Assembly (NCBI GenBank): GCA_025361665.1
Contig: JANYKF010000032.1
Span: forward strand, 1-7,592
From: Clostridiaceae bacterium
GTDB taxonomy: Bacteria > Bacillota > Clostridia > DSM-8532
Direction: 5' to 3'
DNA length: 7,592 nucleotides
In this document: piece after piece, positions 1-6,329 of the stretch
Layout of the letters: every line of letters begins with the position of its first letter
How positions within the stretch are numbered: position 1 is the stretch's first letter
Program-made: the position numbers and the translations under genes
Notes under the pieces: generated by a model
Database searches by the model: none
What the model saw: only the letters and a program-made list of their open reading frames with translations
Told to the model about the DNA's origin: nothing

Positions 1-463
1 CGATGACCGAGATGGTGGCGTCCGCCTTTTTGTGGGTATGGACCGCGAGCATTCTGGCATAATCCATTTTGTAGATGTGATCTCCGGAAAGGATGATGAC
101 ATAGTCCGGACTCATTTCATCGACATAATGGATGTTCTGGAAGATGGCGTCGGCTGTGCCGGTGTACCATTCGCCCGACTCCCCGCGTGTGTAGGGTGCC
201 AGGATGCTGATGCCGCCGTTCATGCGGTCAAGGTCCCAGGGTTTTCCAATGCCGATGTGGGAATTGAGCTTGAGCGGCTGATACTGCGTGAGTACGCCTA
301 CCGTGTCGATGCCTGAATTGATGCAGTTGCTGAGGGTGAAATCGATGATGCGGTATTTTCCCCCATAGAGAACCGCCGGTTTCGCGATGTTCTGGGTCAG
401 GACGCCAAGCCGGCTTCCCTGTCCTCCCGCCAGCAGCAGTGCGATGATTTCTTTTCGCGGCAT
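1..463 (-). CDS. glgC: Glucose-1-phosphate adenylyltransferase (ADP-glucose pyrophosphorylase), N-terminal part
   Basis: GlgC makes ADP-glucose from glucose-1-phosphate and ATP, the committed step of bacterial glycogen synthesis in the cytoplasm. The minus strand reads 154 complete codons from an ATG at 463-461 and continues past the left edge, so well over half of a typical protein of about 380 residues is missing. Visible landmarks are the nucleotide-binding loop [14 protein letters not shown] (residues 10-23), the block [16 protein letters not shown] (36-51), WDLDRMNGG (76-84), GTADAI (102-107) and [11 protein letters not shown] (125-135). These follow Bacillus-type GlgC closely along the whole visible length. 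The start is supported by GGAGGA (complement of 471-476), 7 nt upstream. An ATG at 470 is in another frame. The gene is divergent from cdd. A following glgD or glgA is plausible but lies outside the window. Identification is firm; the state of the C-terminus is unknown. Confidence 0.96.
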   Translation of the reverse strand, partial: MPRKEIIALLLAGGQGSRLGVLTQNIAKPAVLYGGKYRIIDFTLSNCINSGIDTVGVLTQYQPLKLNSHIGIGKPWDLDRMNGGISILAPYTRGESGEWYTGTADAIFQNIHYVDEMSPDYVIILSGDHIYKMDYARMLAVHTHKKADATISVI

Positions 464-514
464 GGTGCATTCCTCCATCTCATGTCTGGATTGCGCACGA
501 ATCGGCTAAAGGAT

Positions 515-523
515 ATTGTACCA
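515..523 (-). promoter_or_regulatory. Candidate extended -10 promoter for glgC
   Basis: On the minus strand the sequence reads TGGTACAAT, a TGn extension followed by a -10 hexamer that matches TATAAT at 5 of 6 positions. Transcription would begin near 508 and leave a leader of about 45 nt before the glgC ATG at 463. No good -35 hexamer sits 16-18 bp upstream; that position falls in or beside the first copy of the tandem repeat (537-577). Extended -10 promoters often lack a -35, so the assignment is plausible but rests on motif matching only. Confidence 0.5.
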
Positions 524-536
524 ACACCATCATCCA

Positions 537-617
537 TGAATTGGTGCGAATTGTAAAGCACAACAATGAAGGGCCGGTGAACTGGCGCGAATTGCAGGGC
601 ACAACAATGAAGGGCGG
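537..617. repeat. Two-copy imperfect tandem repeat between the divergent glgC and cdd promoters
   Basis: Copy 1 is 537-577 (41 nt) and copy 2 is 578-617 (40 nt). They differ by five substitutions, all transitions in which copy 2 has the C or G, plus one single-base gap. The shared core includes GCACAACAATGAAGGGC in near-identical form. Each copy holds two GAATTG-like hexamers 10 bp apart, at 538 and 548 in copy 1 and at 579 (GAACTG) and 589 in copy 2. The four hexamers therefore lie on about one face of the helix. The pair fills the space between the outward-facing -10 elements of glgC and cdd, where a regulator shared by both genes could bind. A recent neutral duplication would look the same. 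Confidence 0.85.
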
Positions 618-628
618 TATGATATAAT
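618..628 (+). promoter_or_regulatory. Extended -10 promoter for the cdd-era-recO operon
   Basis: The sequence TATGATATAAT at 618-628 matches the Gram-positive extended -10 consensus TRTGnTATAAT in full, with a perfect TATAAT at 623-628. No convincing -35 is found at 16-18 bp spacing, where the sequence is GCACAAC-like and belongs to repeat copy 2. Transcription should start near 635. The leader of about 35 nt can fold as CCGCA (633-637) with TGCGG (646-650), or alternatively CAGCC (636-640) with GGCTG (649-653), just ahead of the cdd ribosome binding site GGGGG at 658-662. Confidence 0.75.
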
Positions 629-669
629 GGTACCGCAGCCGGGAATGCGGCTGGAGTGGGGGTATTCGG

Positions 670-1092
670 ATGGATTCGGACATGCTTGCGCGGGAAGCCG
701 TCGCAGCCAGGGAACTTGCCTATGCCCCGTATTCGGGATTTCGTGTCGGAGCCGCCGTGCAGGCCGACAACGGGAAAACCTACAACGGCTGCAACATCGA
801 AAACGCTTCCTATGGCGCTACATTGTGCGCGGAGCGCACGGCCATCGCAAAAGCCATATCGGACGGAGCCCGGCACATTCTCGCGATGGCCGTCGTGGGA
901 GACAGCGCCACGGAAATCACGCCATGCGGGATTTGCCGCCAGGTCATATCGGAATTCACCGATCCGGAGGCACCCATCTGGTGCGGTACCAGGGACGGCT
1001 TGTTTACACGCCGCACGGTGCGGGAATTGCTGCCTTTCGCCTTCACACCGGCAGATCTTGCCAGCGCGGCGGGATCCCGGGAGAACGGATGA
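670..1092 (+). CDS. cdd: Cytidine deaminase (homotetrameric zinc type)
   Basis: This enzyme deaminates cytidine and deoxycytidine to uridine and deoxyuridine in pyrimidine salvage. The 140-residue length is usual for the small tetrameric class. The catalytic signature is complete: NIEN at 42-45 for the ribose, CAE at 53-55 with the zinc cysteine C53 and proton-shuttling E55, and PCGICRQ at 85-91 with zinc ligands C86 and C89. The N-terminal AYAPYSGFRVGAAV (17-30) and C-terminal ELLPFAFTPADL are also typical. The ATG at 670 follows GGGGG by 7 nt, and no in-frame alternative lies close upstream. It is the first gene after the extended -10 promoter and is followed after 45 nt by era. In many Bacillota ybeY and dgkA precede cdd; here glgC is there instead, on the opposite strand. 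Confidence 0.96.
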   Translation: MDSDMLAREAVAARELAYAPYSGFRVGAAVQADNGKTYNGCNIENASYGATLCAERTAIAKAISDGARHILAMAVVGDSATEITPCGICRQVISEFTDPEAPIWCGTRDGLFTRRTVRELLPFAFTPADLASAAGSRENG

Positions 1093-1137
1093 ATTGCCGC
1101 AGGCCGGGAGGACGCCTTTCCGGGGAAAGAGGAGTCA

Positions 1138-2028
1138 ATGGGCTTCAAATCAGGGTTCGTCACCATCATCGGCCGGCCGAACACAGGGAAATCCACGTTG
1201 CTGAACCTGCTCACCGGCGAAAAGATCGCCATCATGTCGGACAAGCCCCAGACCACGCGTCACGCCATACGCACCATCGTCGGCACGGACGCCTATCAGG
1301 CCGTGTTCGTCGATACGCCCGGGATGCACAAGCCACGGAACAGGCTCGGGGAATACATGATGACTTCCGCACTCAACGCCTTGCAGGACGTGGAGGCCGT
1401 CATCTGGATGGTCGAGGCCACAGACCCCAAACCGGGACCCGGGGACATGCACATTCTGGAATTGCTCATCAAGTCCGGAAAACCCATCATCCTGCTGATC
1501 AACAAAATCGACCGGATCGGGCGTGAAGCCCTGTTGCCCATCATGGAGGCATACAGCAGACTGCACCCGTTCGCCGCCATCATCCCGGTCTGCGCGCTCC
1601 GAAAGGAGACACGCGACCATGTGATGCGCGAGGTGGAGAAACTGCTGCCGGAGGGGGAGAGGTATTTCCCGGAGGATACGCTCACAGACCAGCCTGAGCG
1701 CGTCCTCGTCCAGGAAATGATCCGCGAGAAAATCCTGCAGCTGATGTCGGATGAAGTACCGCATGGCACCGGGGTCGAAGTGTTCAGCTACAAAGTGAAT
1801 CCGAATAACAATGTGCTGGAAATCGATGCGAACATCTATTGCGAAAAGGATTCACACAAAGGCATCCTCATCGGCAAGGGCGGGTCCATGCTCAAACGGA
1901 TTGGATCGCTGGCCCGTGCGGACATTGAAAAACTGGTCGATCGCAAGGTCTATCTCCGGGTCTGGGTGAAAGTCCGCGAGGATTGGCGCGACAATGACAA
2001 TGTGCTCAACGAACTCGGGTACAAGTGA
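1138..2028 (+). CDS. era: GTPase Era, 30S ribosomal subunit maturation factor
   Basis: Era is an essential-type GTPase that binds the 3' end of 16S rRNA through a KH domain and helps assemble the 30S subunit at the inner face of the membrane. The 296-residue protein is full length. The G-domain shows G1 GRPNTGKS (12-19), the G2 region QTTR (38-41), G3 DTPG (59-62), G4 NKID (122-125) and a G5 region PVCALRKE (150-157). The KH domain follows, with GXXG as GKGG at 246-249 and the terminal NELGYK. Two substitutions stand out: G1 has Thr where most Era proteins have Val (GRPNVGKS), and G5 has Cys where SAL is usual. The ATG is fixed by the family start (SGFVTIIGRPN), although its SD-like AGAGGAG at 1128-1134 is only 3 nt away. 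It is in the same frame as cdd and overlaps recO. Confidence 0.97.
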   Translation: MGFKSGFVTIIGRPNTGKSTLLNLLTGEKIAIMSDKPQTTRHAIRTIVGTDAYQAVFVDTPGMHKPRNRLGEYMMTSALNALQDVEAVIWMVEATDPKPGPGDMHILELLIKSGKPIILLINKIDRIGREALLPIMEAYSRLHPFAAIIPVCALRKETRDHVMREVEKLLPEGERYFPEDTLTDQPERVLVQEMIREKILQLMSDEVPHGTGVEVFSYKVNPNNNVLEIDANIYCEKDSHKGILIGKGGSMLKRIGSLARADIEKLVDRKVYLRVWVKVREDWRDNDNVLNELGYK

Positions 2029-2804
2029 TGGTTGTCAAGACGAAGGCCCTGGTTCTGCGCGCGATGCCGGTGGGTGACCAGGACAGGCTCCTGACGATGC
2101 TTTCCGCGGATTTGGGCGTCATCTCCGTCTCCGCGAGGGGGGTCGCCCGGAACGGGAACCGTTTTGCGGCCGCGACACAGCCGATGATGTATGGCGAATA
2201 CGTGCTCTTTCAAGGATCTTCGCGATACAGCCTCAACCAGGGTGAAGTGATTGCCTCCTTTTTCGATTTGGCCCTGGAACCGGAACGATATGAACGGGCT
2301 GTCCGGCTGCTTTCCATGTCGGCTGATGCCGGGATGGTGCCGGAAGCGGCGGCCGAAGTGCTGGAACTGACCTTGCATGCCCTTCACCGGTTGATGCCGG
2401 GTGCAAGGGTGCCGATGGATCCGGATCTGGCGGTTGGCATCTTTGAATTGAAAATGCTGCAGATATCCGGACTCACCCCGCATCTGACCGGCTGCGTGCA
2501 GTGCGGCACGAGCGCCATCGATCAAATCCGCTTCAGCCACCGTCATGGCGGGTTTCTTTGCGAACAGTGCGAACCGGACGATCCGACAGCCGTGCCGGTA
2601 TCGGCCGGCGTGGCAAAGGCCATGCTGTATACGCTCTGCGCACCTGTCCCGTCCCTGTTCCGGTTTGAGCTGGCCTCCCCGCTGGCAGGGAGTTTTCTCG
2701 ACCTGGTCTCAAGGTATGCGGAAGATCGGTGGGAAAAGCGCCATGCAAAGAAGAAATCCCTATATGGCGACACAGACGAACCCTCCCGTGAAAGCGAAGC
2801 CTGA
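2028..2804 (+). CDS. recO: DNA repair protein RecO
   Basis: RecO works with RecR and RecF to load RecA on SSB-coated single-stranded DNA and to anneal complementary strands. The 258-residue protein has the expected N-terminal OB-fold (about 1-80, beginning KTKALVLRAMPVGDQDRLLTM) and a helical C-terminal part. A zinc-binding module is visible as CVQCG (C156, C159) and CEQC (C178, C181). The ATG at 2028 shares one base with the era stop (TGATG). A GTG at 2025 would add one residue and overlap by four bases. No clear ribosome binding site precedes either start, which suggests translation coupled to era. The C-terminus is Lys/Arg-rich and then acidic (about 233-258). Gene order supports the call as much as the sequence does, because RecO diverges quickly. 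Confidence 0.94.
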   Translation: MVVKTKALVLRAMPVGDQDRLLTMLSADLGVISVSARGVARNGNRFAAATQPMMYGEYVLFQGSSRYSLNQGEVIASFFDLALEPERYERAVRLLSMSADAGMVPEAAAEVLELTLHALHRLMPGARVPMDPDLAVGIFELKMLQISGLTPHLTGCVQCGTSAIDQIRFSHRHGGFLCEQCEPDDPTAVPVSAGVAKAMLYTLCAPVPSLFRFELASPLAGSFLDLVSRYAEDRWEKRHAKKKSLYGDTDEPSRESEA

Positions 2805-2920
2805 CTCGCTTCAGAAAATGAACCGGAAAACAAACAATGTTGCAGATGCATGATTCCAAAGGAATCATGCATGAAAACTCGCAGAAGCGAGTGTTTACAG
2901 GAAAATCAAGCATGAAATGC
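2792..2920 (+). promoter_or_regulatory. Structured leader/spacer with mutually exclusive stems before the acyl-CoA synthetase gene
   Basis: Several pairings can form across this spacer. AAGCGA (2792-2797) pairs with TCGCTT (2806-2811). ACTCGCTTC (2804-2812) pairs perfectly over 9 bp with GAAGCGAGT (2884-2892). CTCGC (2878-2882) pairs with GCGAG (2887-2891) around an AGAA loop. The first and third exclude the second, so two alternative folds are possible around the central dyad at 2846-2872. A last small hairpin, GCAT-gaa-ATGC (2910-2920), ends at the base before the strong AGGAGGG ribosome binding site (2921-2927). No run of U follows any stem, so none is an ordinary intrinsic terminator. The pairings are read directly from the sequence; regulation is inference. 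Confidence 0.45.
2846..2872. repeat. Perfect inverted repeat, 12-bp arms with 3-bp centre
   Basis: The left arm ATGCATGATTCC (2846-2857) is repeated exactly in inverted form at 2861-2872 around the centre AAA. As DNA it could be a dimeric regulator's operator. As RNA it would form a stable 12-bp hairpin with a tight loop in the recO 3' region or in the leader of the next gene. The downstream flank GAAAACTCGC has no U-tract on the plus strand, and the flank on the minus strand has only scattered Ts, so a Rho-independent terminator is not supported. It may still protect or process the 3' end of the cdd-era-recO transcript. Confidence 0.8.
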
Positions 2921-2930
2921 AGGAGGGCAC

Positions 2931-5180
2931 ATGGAATTGGACAGAAAGACCGCGGAGGCAATCGGGAATGTCTTTGAAACGGCAGTTGCCGATGGACGAC
3001 GCGTGTTGTATGAGTTTGAAGTCTATGCCGTGCTGGAAGCCCTTGGGCTTTCCGTTCCCCAGTATGCTTTCGTGAGGGATATCCATGAGGTGGATGAGAA
3101 ACTCCTCAAGCGTTTCCACGGCGGAGCGGTGGTCAAAGTGGTTTCCCCTGATATGGCGCATAAATCCAAATATGGCGGCGTCAAGCGCATTGCAAGCCTG
3201 GATCCCCTGTTCGTGCGCTTTGTGCTGCACAACATGAAGGAAGAAGTGCTTTCCCATTTCTCCAGGGACAAGCGACCAAGGATTGACGGGTTTCTCATCG
3301 CCGAAACCATACCGTTCACATTGGCGCTTGGAAATGAAATCCTCATCGGGGTGAAGGAGGATCCGGCATTCGGGCCCATTCTCACGCTCTCGAAAGGCGG
3401 GGATGACGCGGAATTCTTCGCGCGCCACTACGACCCCGCCAACCTGCTGGTGGCGCCGATCAAGCCCGATGAGGCCCTGGCACTGGTGCACGGCACGAAA
3501 ATCCGGCACAAGTTCGAGCAATTCGGCCAGACAGACTATTGCGGGAAAATCGCGGAAGCTTTGCATGCCATTGGTCTTCTGGCCAGCCATTTCGCCTTTA
3601 CGGCGGTATCCTCGCCCCGTTACCACATCCGATCCATGGATGTGAACCCGTTTGTCTTTTCCGAGACAGGCCGATTTGTGGCGGTAGACGGTTATATTGA
3701 GTTTGCCTTGGCTGAAGAAAGGGAACTGAGCCTGCCCCTTCCCGGAAACGATGGGCTTGACGGGTTCTTTTCCCCAAAGGGAATCGTGGTTGCCGGCGTA
3801 TCAAGCGACGCTGGCCGATACAGCCTGGCAAGGAACGTGGTCCAGCTCCTGGCGGATATTGGCCGAAACGACCTGTATTGCGTCAACCCGAAAGGCGGAA
3901 CGGCCGAAATCGGCAATGAAACCCTTCCTTTGTATCCAAGCCTCTCATCGATCCCCGGCCATTACGACTTGGTCGTATACGCCGCGCCGGCAAAAAACAC
4001 CATGGCCTTCTTGGAAACCGTGCCGGACAACAAGGCTGTCATCCTCATCTCGGGATTTCCGGCCGAATCCGGCTATCAGGAATTTGCCCTTGGGATCCGC
4101 CGGCACCGGGCACGGGGACTCCGTTTCGTCGGACCCAACTGCATGGGCGTGTTTCTCGCCCCTGAAGCGGGAAGGGCCGGAATCAACACGCTGTTCATCG
4201 GCGAGGAGCGTCTGAGCCTGCGGTACGGGCCATACAGCAACACCGCGCTGTTCACGCAGAGCGGCGCCATGGGCATCACATCCATCGAAAGAACCCAAAA
4301 TCTTCCAATTTTCAAGACGATTGTCAGCTTCGGCAACAAGGTGGACGTGGACATTCCCGACCTGATGGACCATTTCGCCGAGGATCCGACTGTCCGTCTG
4401 ATGGCCATGTACATCGAGGGAATGAACGCTCAGGAAGGGCGGCGCATGTTCGACTCGGCCCGCCGCATCCGGAAGCCCATCATTGTCTACAAGGCAGGAC
4501 GGACCGAAGCCGGTGCGAAGGCGGCAGCCTCCCATACGGCTTCCATGTCGGGTAGCTATGACGTGTTCAGTGCTGCCTGCACCCAGGCCGGCATCATTTT
4601 GGTCGAAGAGCTGACGGACTTCTACAACGACATGAAAGTCTTCGCCATGCAGGCGGATTTCATCCCGAAGGGAAACCGGGTCGGCGGGGTGGTGAATGCC
4701 GGCCTCGATGCGACAATGGGGGCGGACACGCTCGTGTTTCTTCAGCCGGGAACCCTGTCAGCGGAAACGCGCATGCGGCTTGCTGCAATCAACACGCACG
4801 GACTGGTGGATGTCGGAACCTCGTTTCTGGATGTGACGCCGATGACGAATGACAGGATGTTCGCCGATTTCCTGGACGCCATCCTGTCGGATCCGGGCGT
4901 GGATTGCGCGTTTGTGGCGCTGGTTCCCCATATCGAGAACCTGAAGACCACGGATGACGTCTGCAGGGAGCCGGACGCGGTGGCCACGCTGCTGATCGAG
5001 ACGGTTCGCAGTCATGGGAAACCGGTGGTGGTATCCATCAATTCCGGTAACCATTATCAGGAAATGGTGCGCTATCTGGAAGAAAACGGATTGCCGGTCT
5101 ATTCGGACATCCGTTCTGCCATCAAGGCCCTGGATGTCTTCACTGCCTGGCATGTGTCCAAAACCCGCTGCGAGCTGTGA
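2931..5180 (+). CDS. NDP-forming acyl-CoA synthetase, fused beta-alpha order (ATP-grasp first)
   Basis: The 749-residue cytoplasmic protein belongs to the ADP-forming acetyl/acyl-CoA synthetase family, which reversibly links acyl-CoA + ADP + Pi to acid + CoA + ATP. Residues 1-265 are the ATP-grasp (beta) half, with VVKVVSPDMAHKSKYGGVK (67-85), IGVKEDPAFGPILTLSKGG (139-157) and MDVNPF (236-241). A CoA-binding Rossmann domain follows (about 283-410; GIVVAGVSS, GPNCMG at 401-406), then ligase domains with FTQSGAMG (441-448) and the phospho-histidine motif SHTASMSG, H535. The last domain (about 580-740) has DVTPMTNDRMF but GLDATMG where a GG-G-V type loop is common. The usual fused order is alpha then beta; here it is reversed. 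AGGAGGG precedes the ATG by a short spacing. Substrate cannot be told: acetate, other short acids and aryl acids are all possible. No GNAT acetyltransferase domain is present. Confidence 0.88.
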   Translation: MELDRKTAEAIGNVFETAVADGRRVLYEFEVYAVLEALGLSVPQYAFVRDIHEVDEKLLKRFHGGAVVKVVSPDMAHKSKYGGVKRIASLDPLFVRFVLHNMKEEVLSHFSRDKRPRIDGFLIAETIPFTLALGNEILIGVKEDPAFGPILTLSKGGDDAEFFARHYDPANLLVAPIKPDEALALVHGTKIRHKFEQFGQTDYCGKIAEALHAIGLLASHFAFTAVSSPRYHIRSMDVNPFVFSETGRFVAVDGYIEFALAEERELSLPLPGNDGLDGFFSPKGIVVAGVSSDAGRYSLARNVVQLLADIGRNDLYCVNPKGGTAEIGNETLPLYPSLSSIPGHYDLVVYAAPAKNTMAFLETVPDNKAVILISGFPAESGYQEFALGIRRHRARGLRFVGPNCMGVFLAPEAGRAGINTLFIGEERLSLRYGPYSNTALFTQSGAMGITSIERTQNLPIFKTIVSFGNKVDVDIPDLMDHFAEDPTVRLMAMYIEGMNAQEGRRMFDSARRIRKPIIVYKAGRTEAGAKAAASHTASMSGSYDVFSAACTQAGIILVEELTDFYNDMKVFAMQADFIPKGNRVGGVVNAGLDATMGADTLVFLQPGTLSAETRMRLAAINTHGLVDVGTSFLDVTPMTNDRMFADFLDAILSDPGVDCAFVALVPHIENLKTTDDVCREPDAVATLLIETVRSHGKPVVVSINSGNHYQEMVRYLEENGLPVYSDIRSAIKALDVFTAWHVSKTRCEL

Positions 5181-5237
5181 GTTGCGATGAGCGGGCAGTG
5201 ACACATCGGTGAACTCCAGTAAGAAAGGGGATATGAT

Positions 5238-6251
5238 ATGATTGTCATTCTGAAGCAAGGCATCAGCCGGGAGAAGGTCCAGGAAGTCTGTGCGTGGCTG
5301 GAAACCCAGTCGGTCAAGACGAGTCCGATCTATGGCGAAGGCACGGTCATCATCGGGCTTGTGGGAGATACCTCCTCCATTGACATCAGTTCCGTGGAAA
5401 TGCATGAAGGCGTCGAACGGGTCATGAAGGTCTCGGAGCCGTACAAACGCGCAAACCGGAAATTTCACCCCGATGATTCGATCATTGACGTGGGCGGTTA
5501 CAAGTTTGGCGGAAAGCGCATCCTGGTGATTGCCGGCCCCTGTTCGGTGGAATCGGAGGAACAGATTGTCGCGCTGGCGGAACAGGTGAAGGCCAGCGGG
5601 GCAACGGCCCTCCGTGGCGGCGCCTTCAAACCGCGCACCTCTCCCTATGCCTTTCAGGGACTGCGGGCGGAAGGGCTCATGTTTCTCAAGAAGGCGCGGG
5701 AGAAAACCGGACTGCCCATTTGTTCGGAAATCACCAACCTGACGTATCTCGACATGTTCAATGAATATGTGGACATCATCCAGGTAGGTGCGCGAAACAT
5801 GCAGAATTTCGAGATGCTGAAGGAACTCGGCCGCACCGGCAAGACCATCCTGCTCAAGCGCGGTTTCGCCAATACGGTCGAGGAGCTTTTGATGGCTTCC
5901 GAGTATATCATGAGCGGCGGAAACGAAAAGGTGATATTGTGCGAGCGCGGCATCCGCACCTTCGAGACATCCATGCGGAACACCCTCGACATCTCGGCGG
6001 TGCCCATGCTGAAAAAGCTCTCGCATCTGCCCGTCGTCGTCGATCCGAGCCACGCCTCCGGGCTGGCCTGGATGGTTGAGCCGCTCTCGAAAGCCGCGGT
6101 GGCCATCGGCGTGGATGGACTTGAAATCGAGGTGCACAATGACCCGAAGCAGGCGTTGTCCGATGGGCAGCAATCTTTGACACCGGAAGCTTTCGACGTG
6201 CTGATGAAGAATCTGAGATCGATCGCGGCCGCCGTCGGCCGGGAGATATGA
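5238..6251 (+). CDS. aroF: 3-deoxy-7-phosphoheptulonate (DAHP) synthase, type I-beta with N-terminal regulatory domain
   Basis: DAHP synthase condenses phosphoenolpyruvate with erythrose-4-phosphate, the first step of the shikimate pathway. The 337-residue protein resembles the Thermotoga maritima type. A ferredoxin-like domain (about 1-65, MIVILKQGISREKVQEVCAW) comes first; in that family it mediates feedback inhibition by an aromatic amino acid. The TIM barrel follows. It shows GPCSVES (100-106), RGGAFKPRTSPYAFQG (126-141), IQVGARNMQNF (181-191), LLKRGF (205-210), CERGIRTFE (235-243) and DPSH (269-272). The metal ligands C102, H272, E298 and D309 are all present and fall at the numbers known for the T. 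maritima enzyme. AAAGGGG at 5224-5230 sits 7 nt before the ATG. The gap to the upstream synthetase gene is 57 nt. Tyr or Phe sensitivity cannot be read, though the pheA neighbour makes Phe reasonable. Confidence 0.97.
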   Translation: MIVILKQGISREKVQEVCAWLETQSVKTSPIYGEGTVIIGLVGDTSSIDISSVEMHEGVERVMKVSEPYKRANRKFHPDDSIIDVGGYKFGGKRILVIAGPCSVESEEQIVALAEQVKASGATALRGGAFKPRTSPYAFQGLRAEGLMFLKKAREKTGLPICSEITNLTYLDMFNEYVDIIQVGARNMQNFEMLKELGRTGKTILLKRGFANTVEELLMASEYIMSGGNEKVILCERGIRTFETSMRNTLDISAVPMLKKLSHLPVVVDPSHASGLAWMVEPLSKAAVAIGVDGLEIEVHNDPKQALSDGQQSLTPEAFDVLMKNLRSIAAAVGREI

Positions 6252-6288
6252 GACGTGATGCATATGGGAAGCATTCATGATTACGTCT
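6251..6288 (+). promoter_or_regulatory. Inverted repeat between aroF and pheA
   Basis: AGACGTGAT (6251-6259), which begins on the last base of the aroF stop codon, pairs with ATTACGTCT (6280-6288) to give a 9-bp stem with one G-U pair and a 20-nt loop. A competing ATGC (6258-6261) with GCAT (6271-6274) lies inside it. No U-run follows, so it is not a standard terminator. It could affect mRNA stability or the aroF:pheA ratio, or be a chance match. The pheA ribosome binding site AGCGAGG (6316-6322) lies downstream and is free of the stem. Confidence 0.35.
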
Positions 6289-6329
6289 GCCTATTCGATA
6301 TTCGACTTTTCATGCAAGCGAGGTAGTCC

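Noticed and set aside
32..316. Plus-strand 94-codon open frame at the left edge
   Set aside because: It is the complement of the well-supported glgC coding region.
627..1526. Plus-strand open frame overlapping cdd and era (299 codons)
   Set aside because: It runs out of frame through both real genes, its composition is Arg/His-rich, and no ribosome binding site is placed for its ATG, which lies inside the -10 region.
2840..2868. Promoter for the acyl-CoA synthetase gene (TTGCAG, 17 bp, AATCAT)
   Set aside because: It matches only 3 of 6 and 4 of 6 consensus positions and lies inside the perfect dyad, so it is not better than chance.
2846..2891. Rho-independent terminator after recO
   Set aside because: The stems are good but no run of T follows on the plus strand, and the minus-strand flank also lacks a contiguous T-run.
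5181..5237. Riboswitch, T-box or leader-peptide attenuator before aroF
   Set aside because: The 57-nt gap is too short for a T-box or known riboswitch and has no run of Phe, Tyr or Trp codons, only a weak 5-bp stem (5185-5189 with 5204-5208).
5233..5241. Two-codon upstream open frame (ATGATATGA) overlapping the aroF start
   Set aside because: It arises from the base pattern around the start codon. The aroF ATG at 5238 has better spacing from AAAGGGG, and a regulatory role cannot be supported from one sequence.
4758..6278. Long minus-strand open frame (506 codons) across the end of the acyl-CoA synthetase gene and all of aroF
   Set aside because: It is antisense to two clearly identified genes, has no recognisable domain, is rich in His, Arg and Gly as expected of a GC-rich shadow frame, and crosses an intergenic gap.
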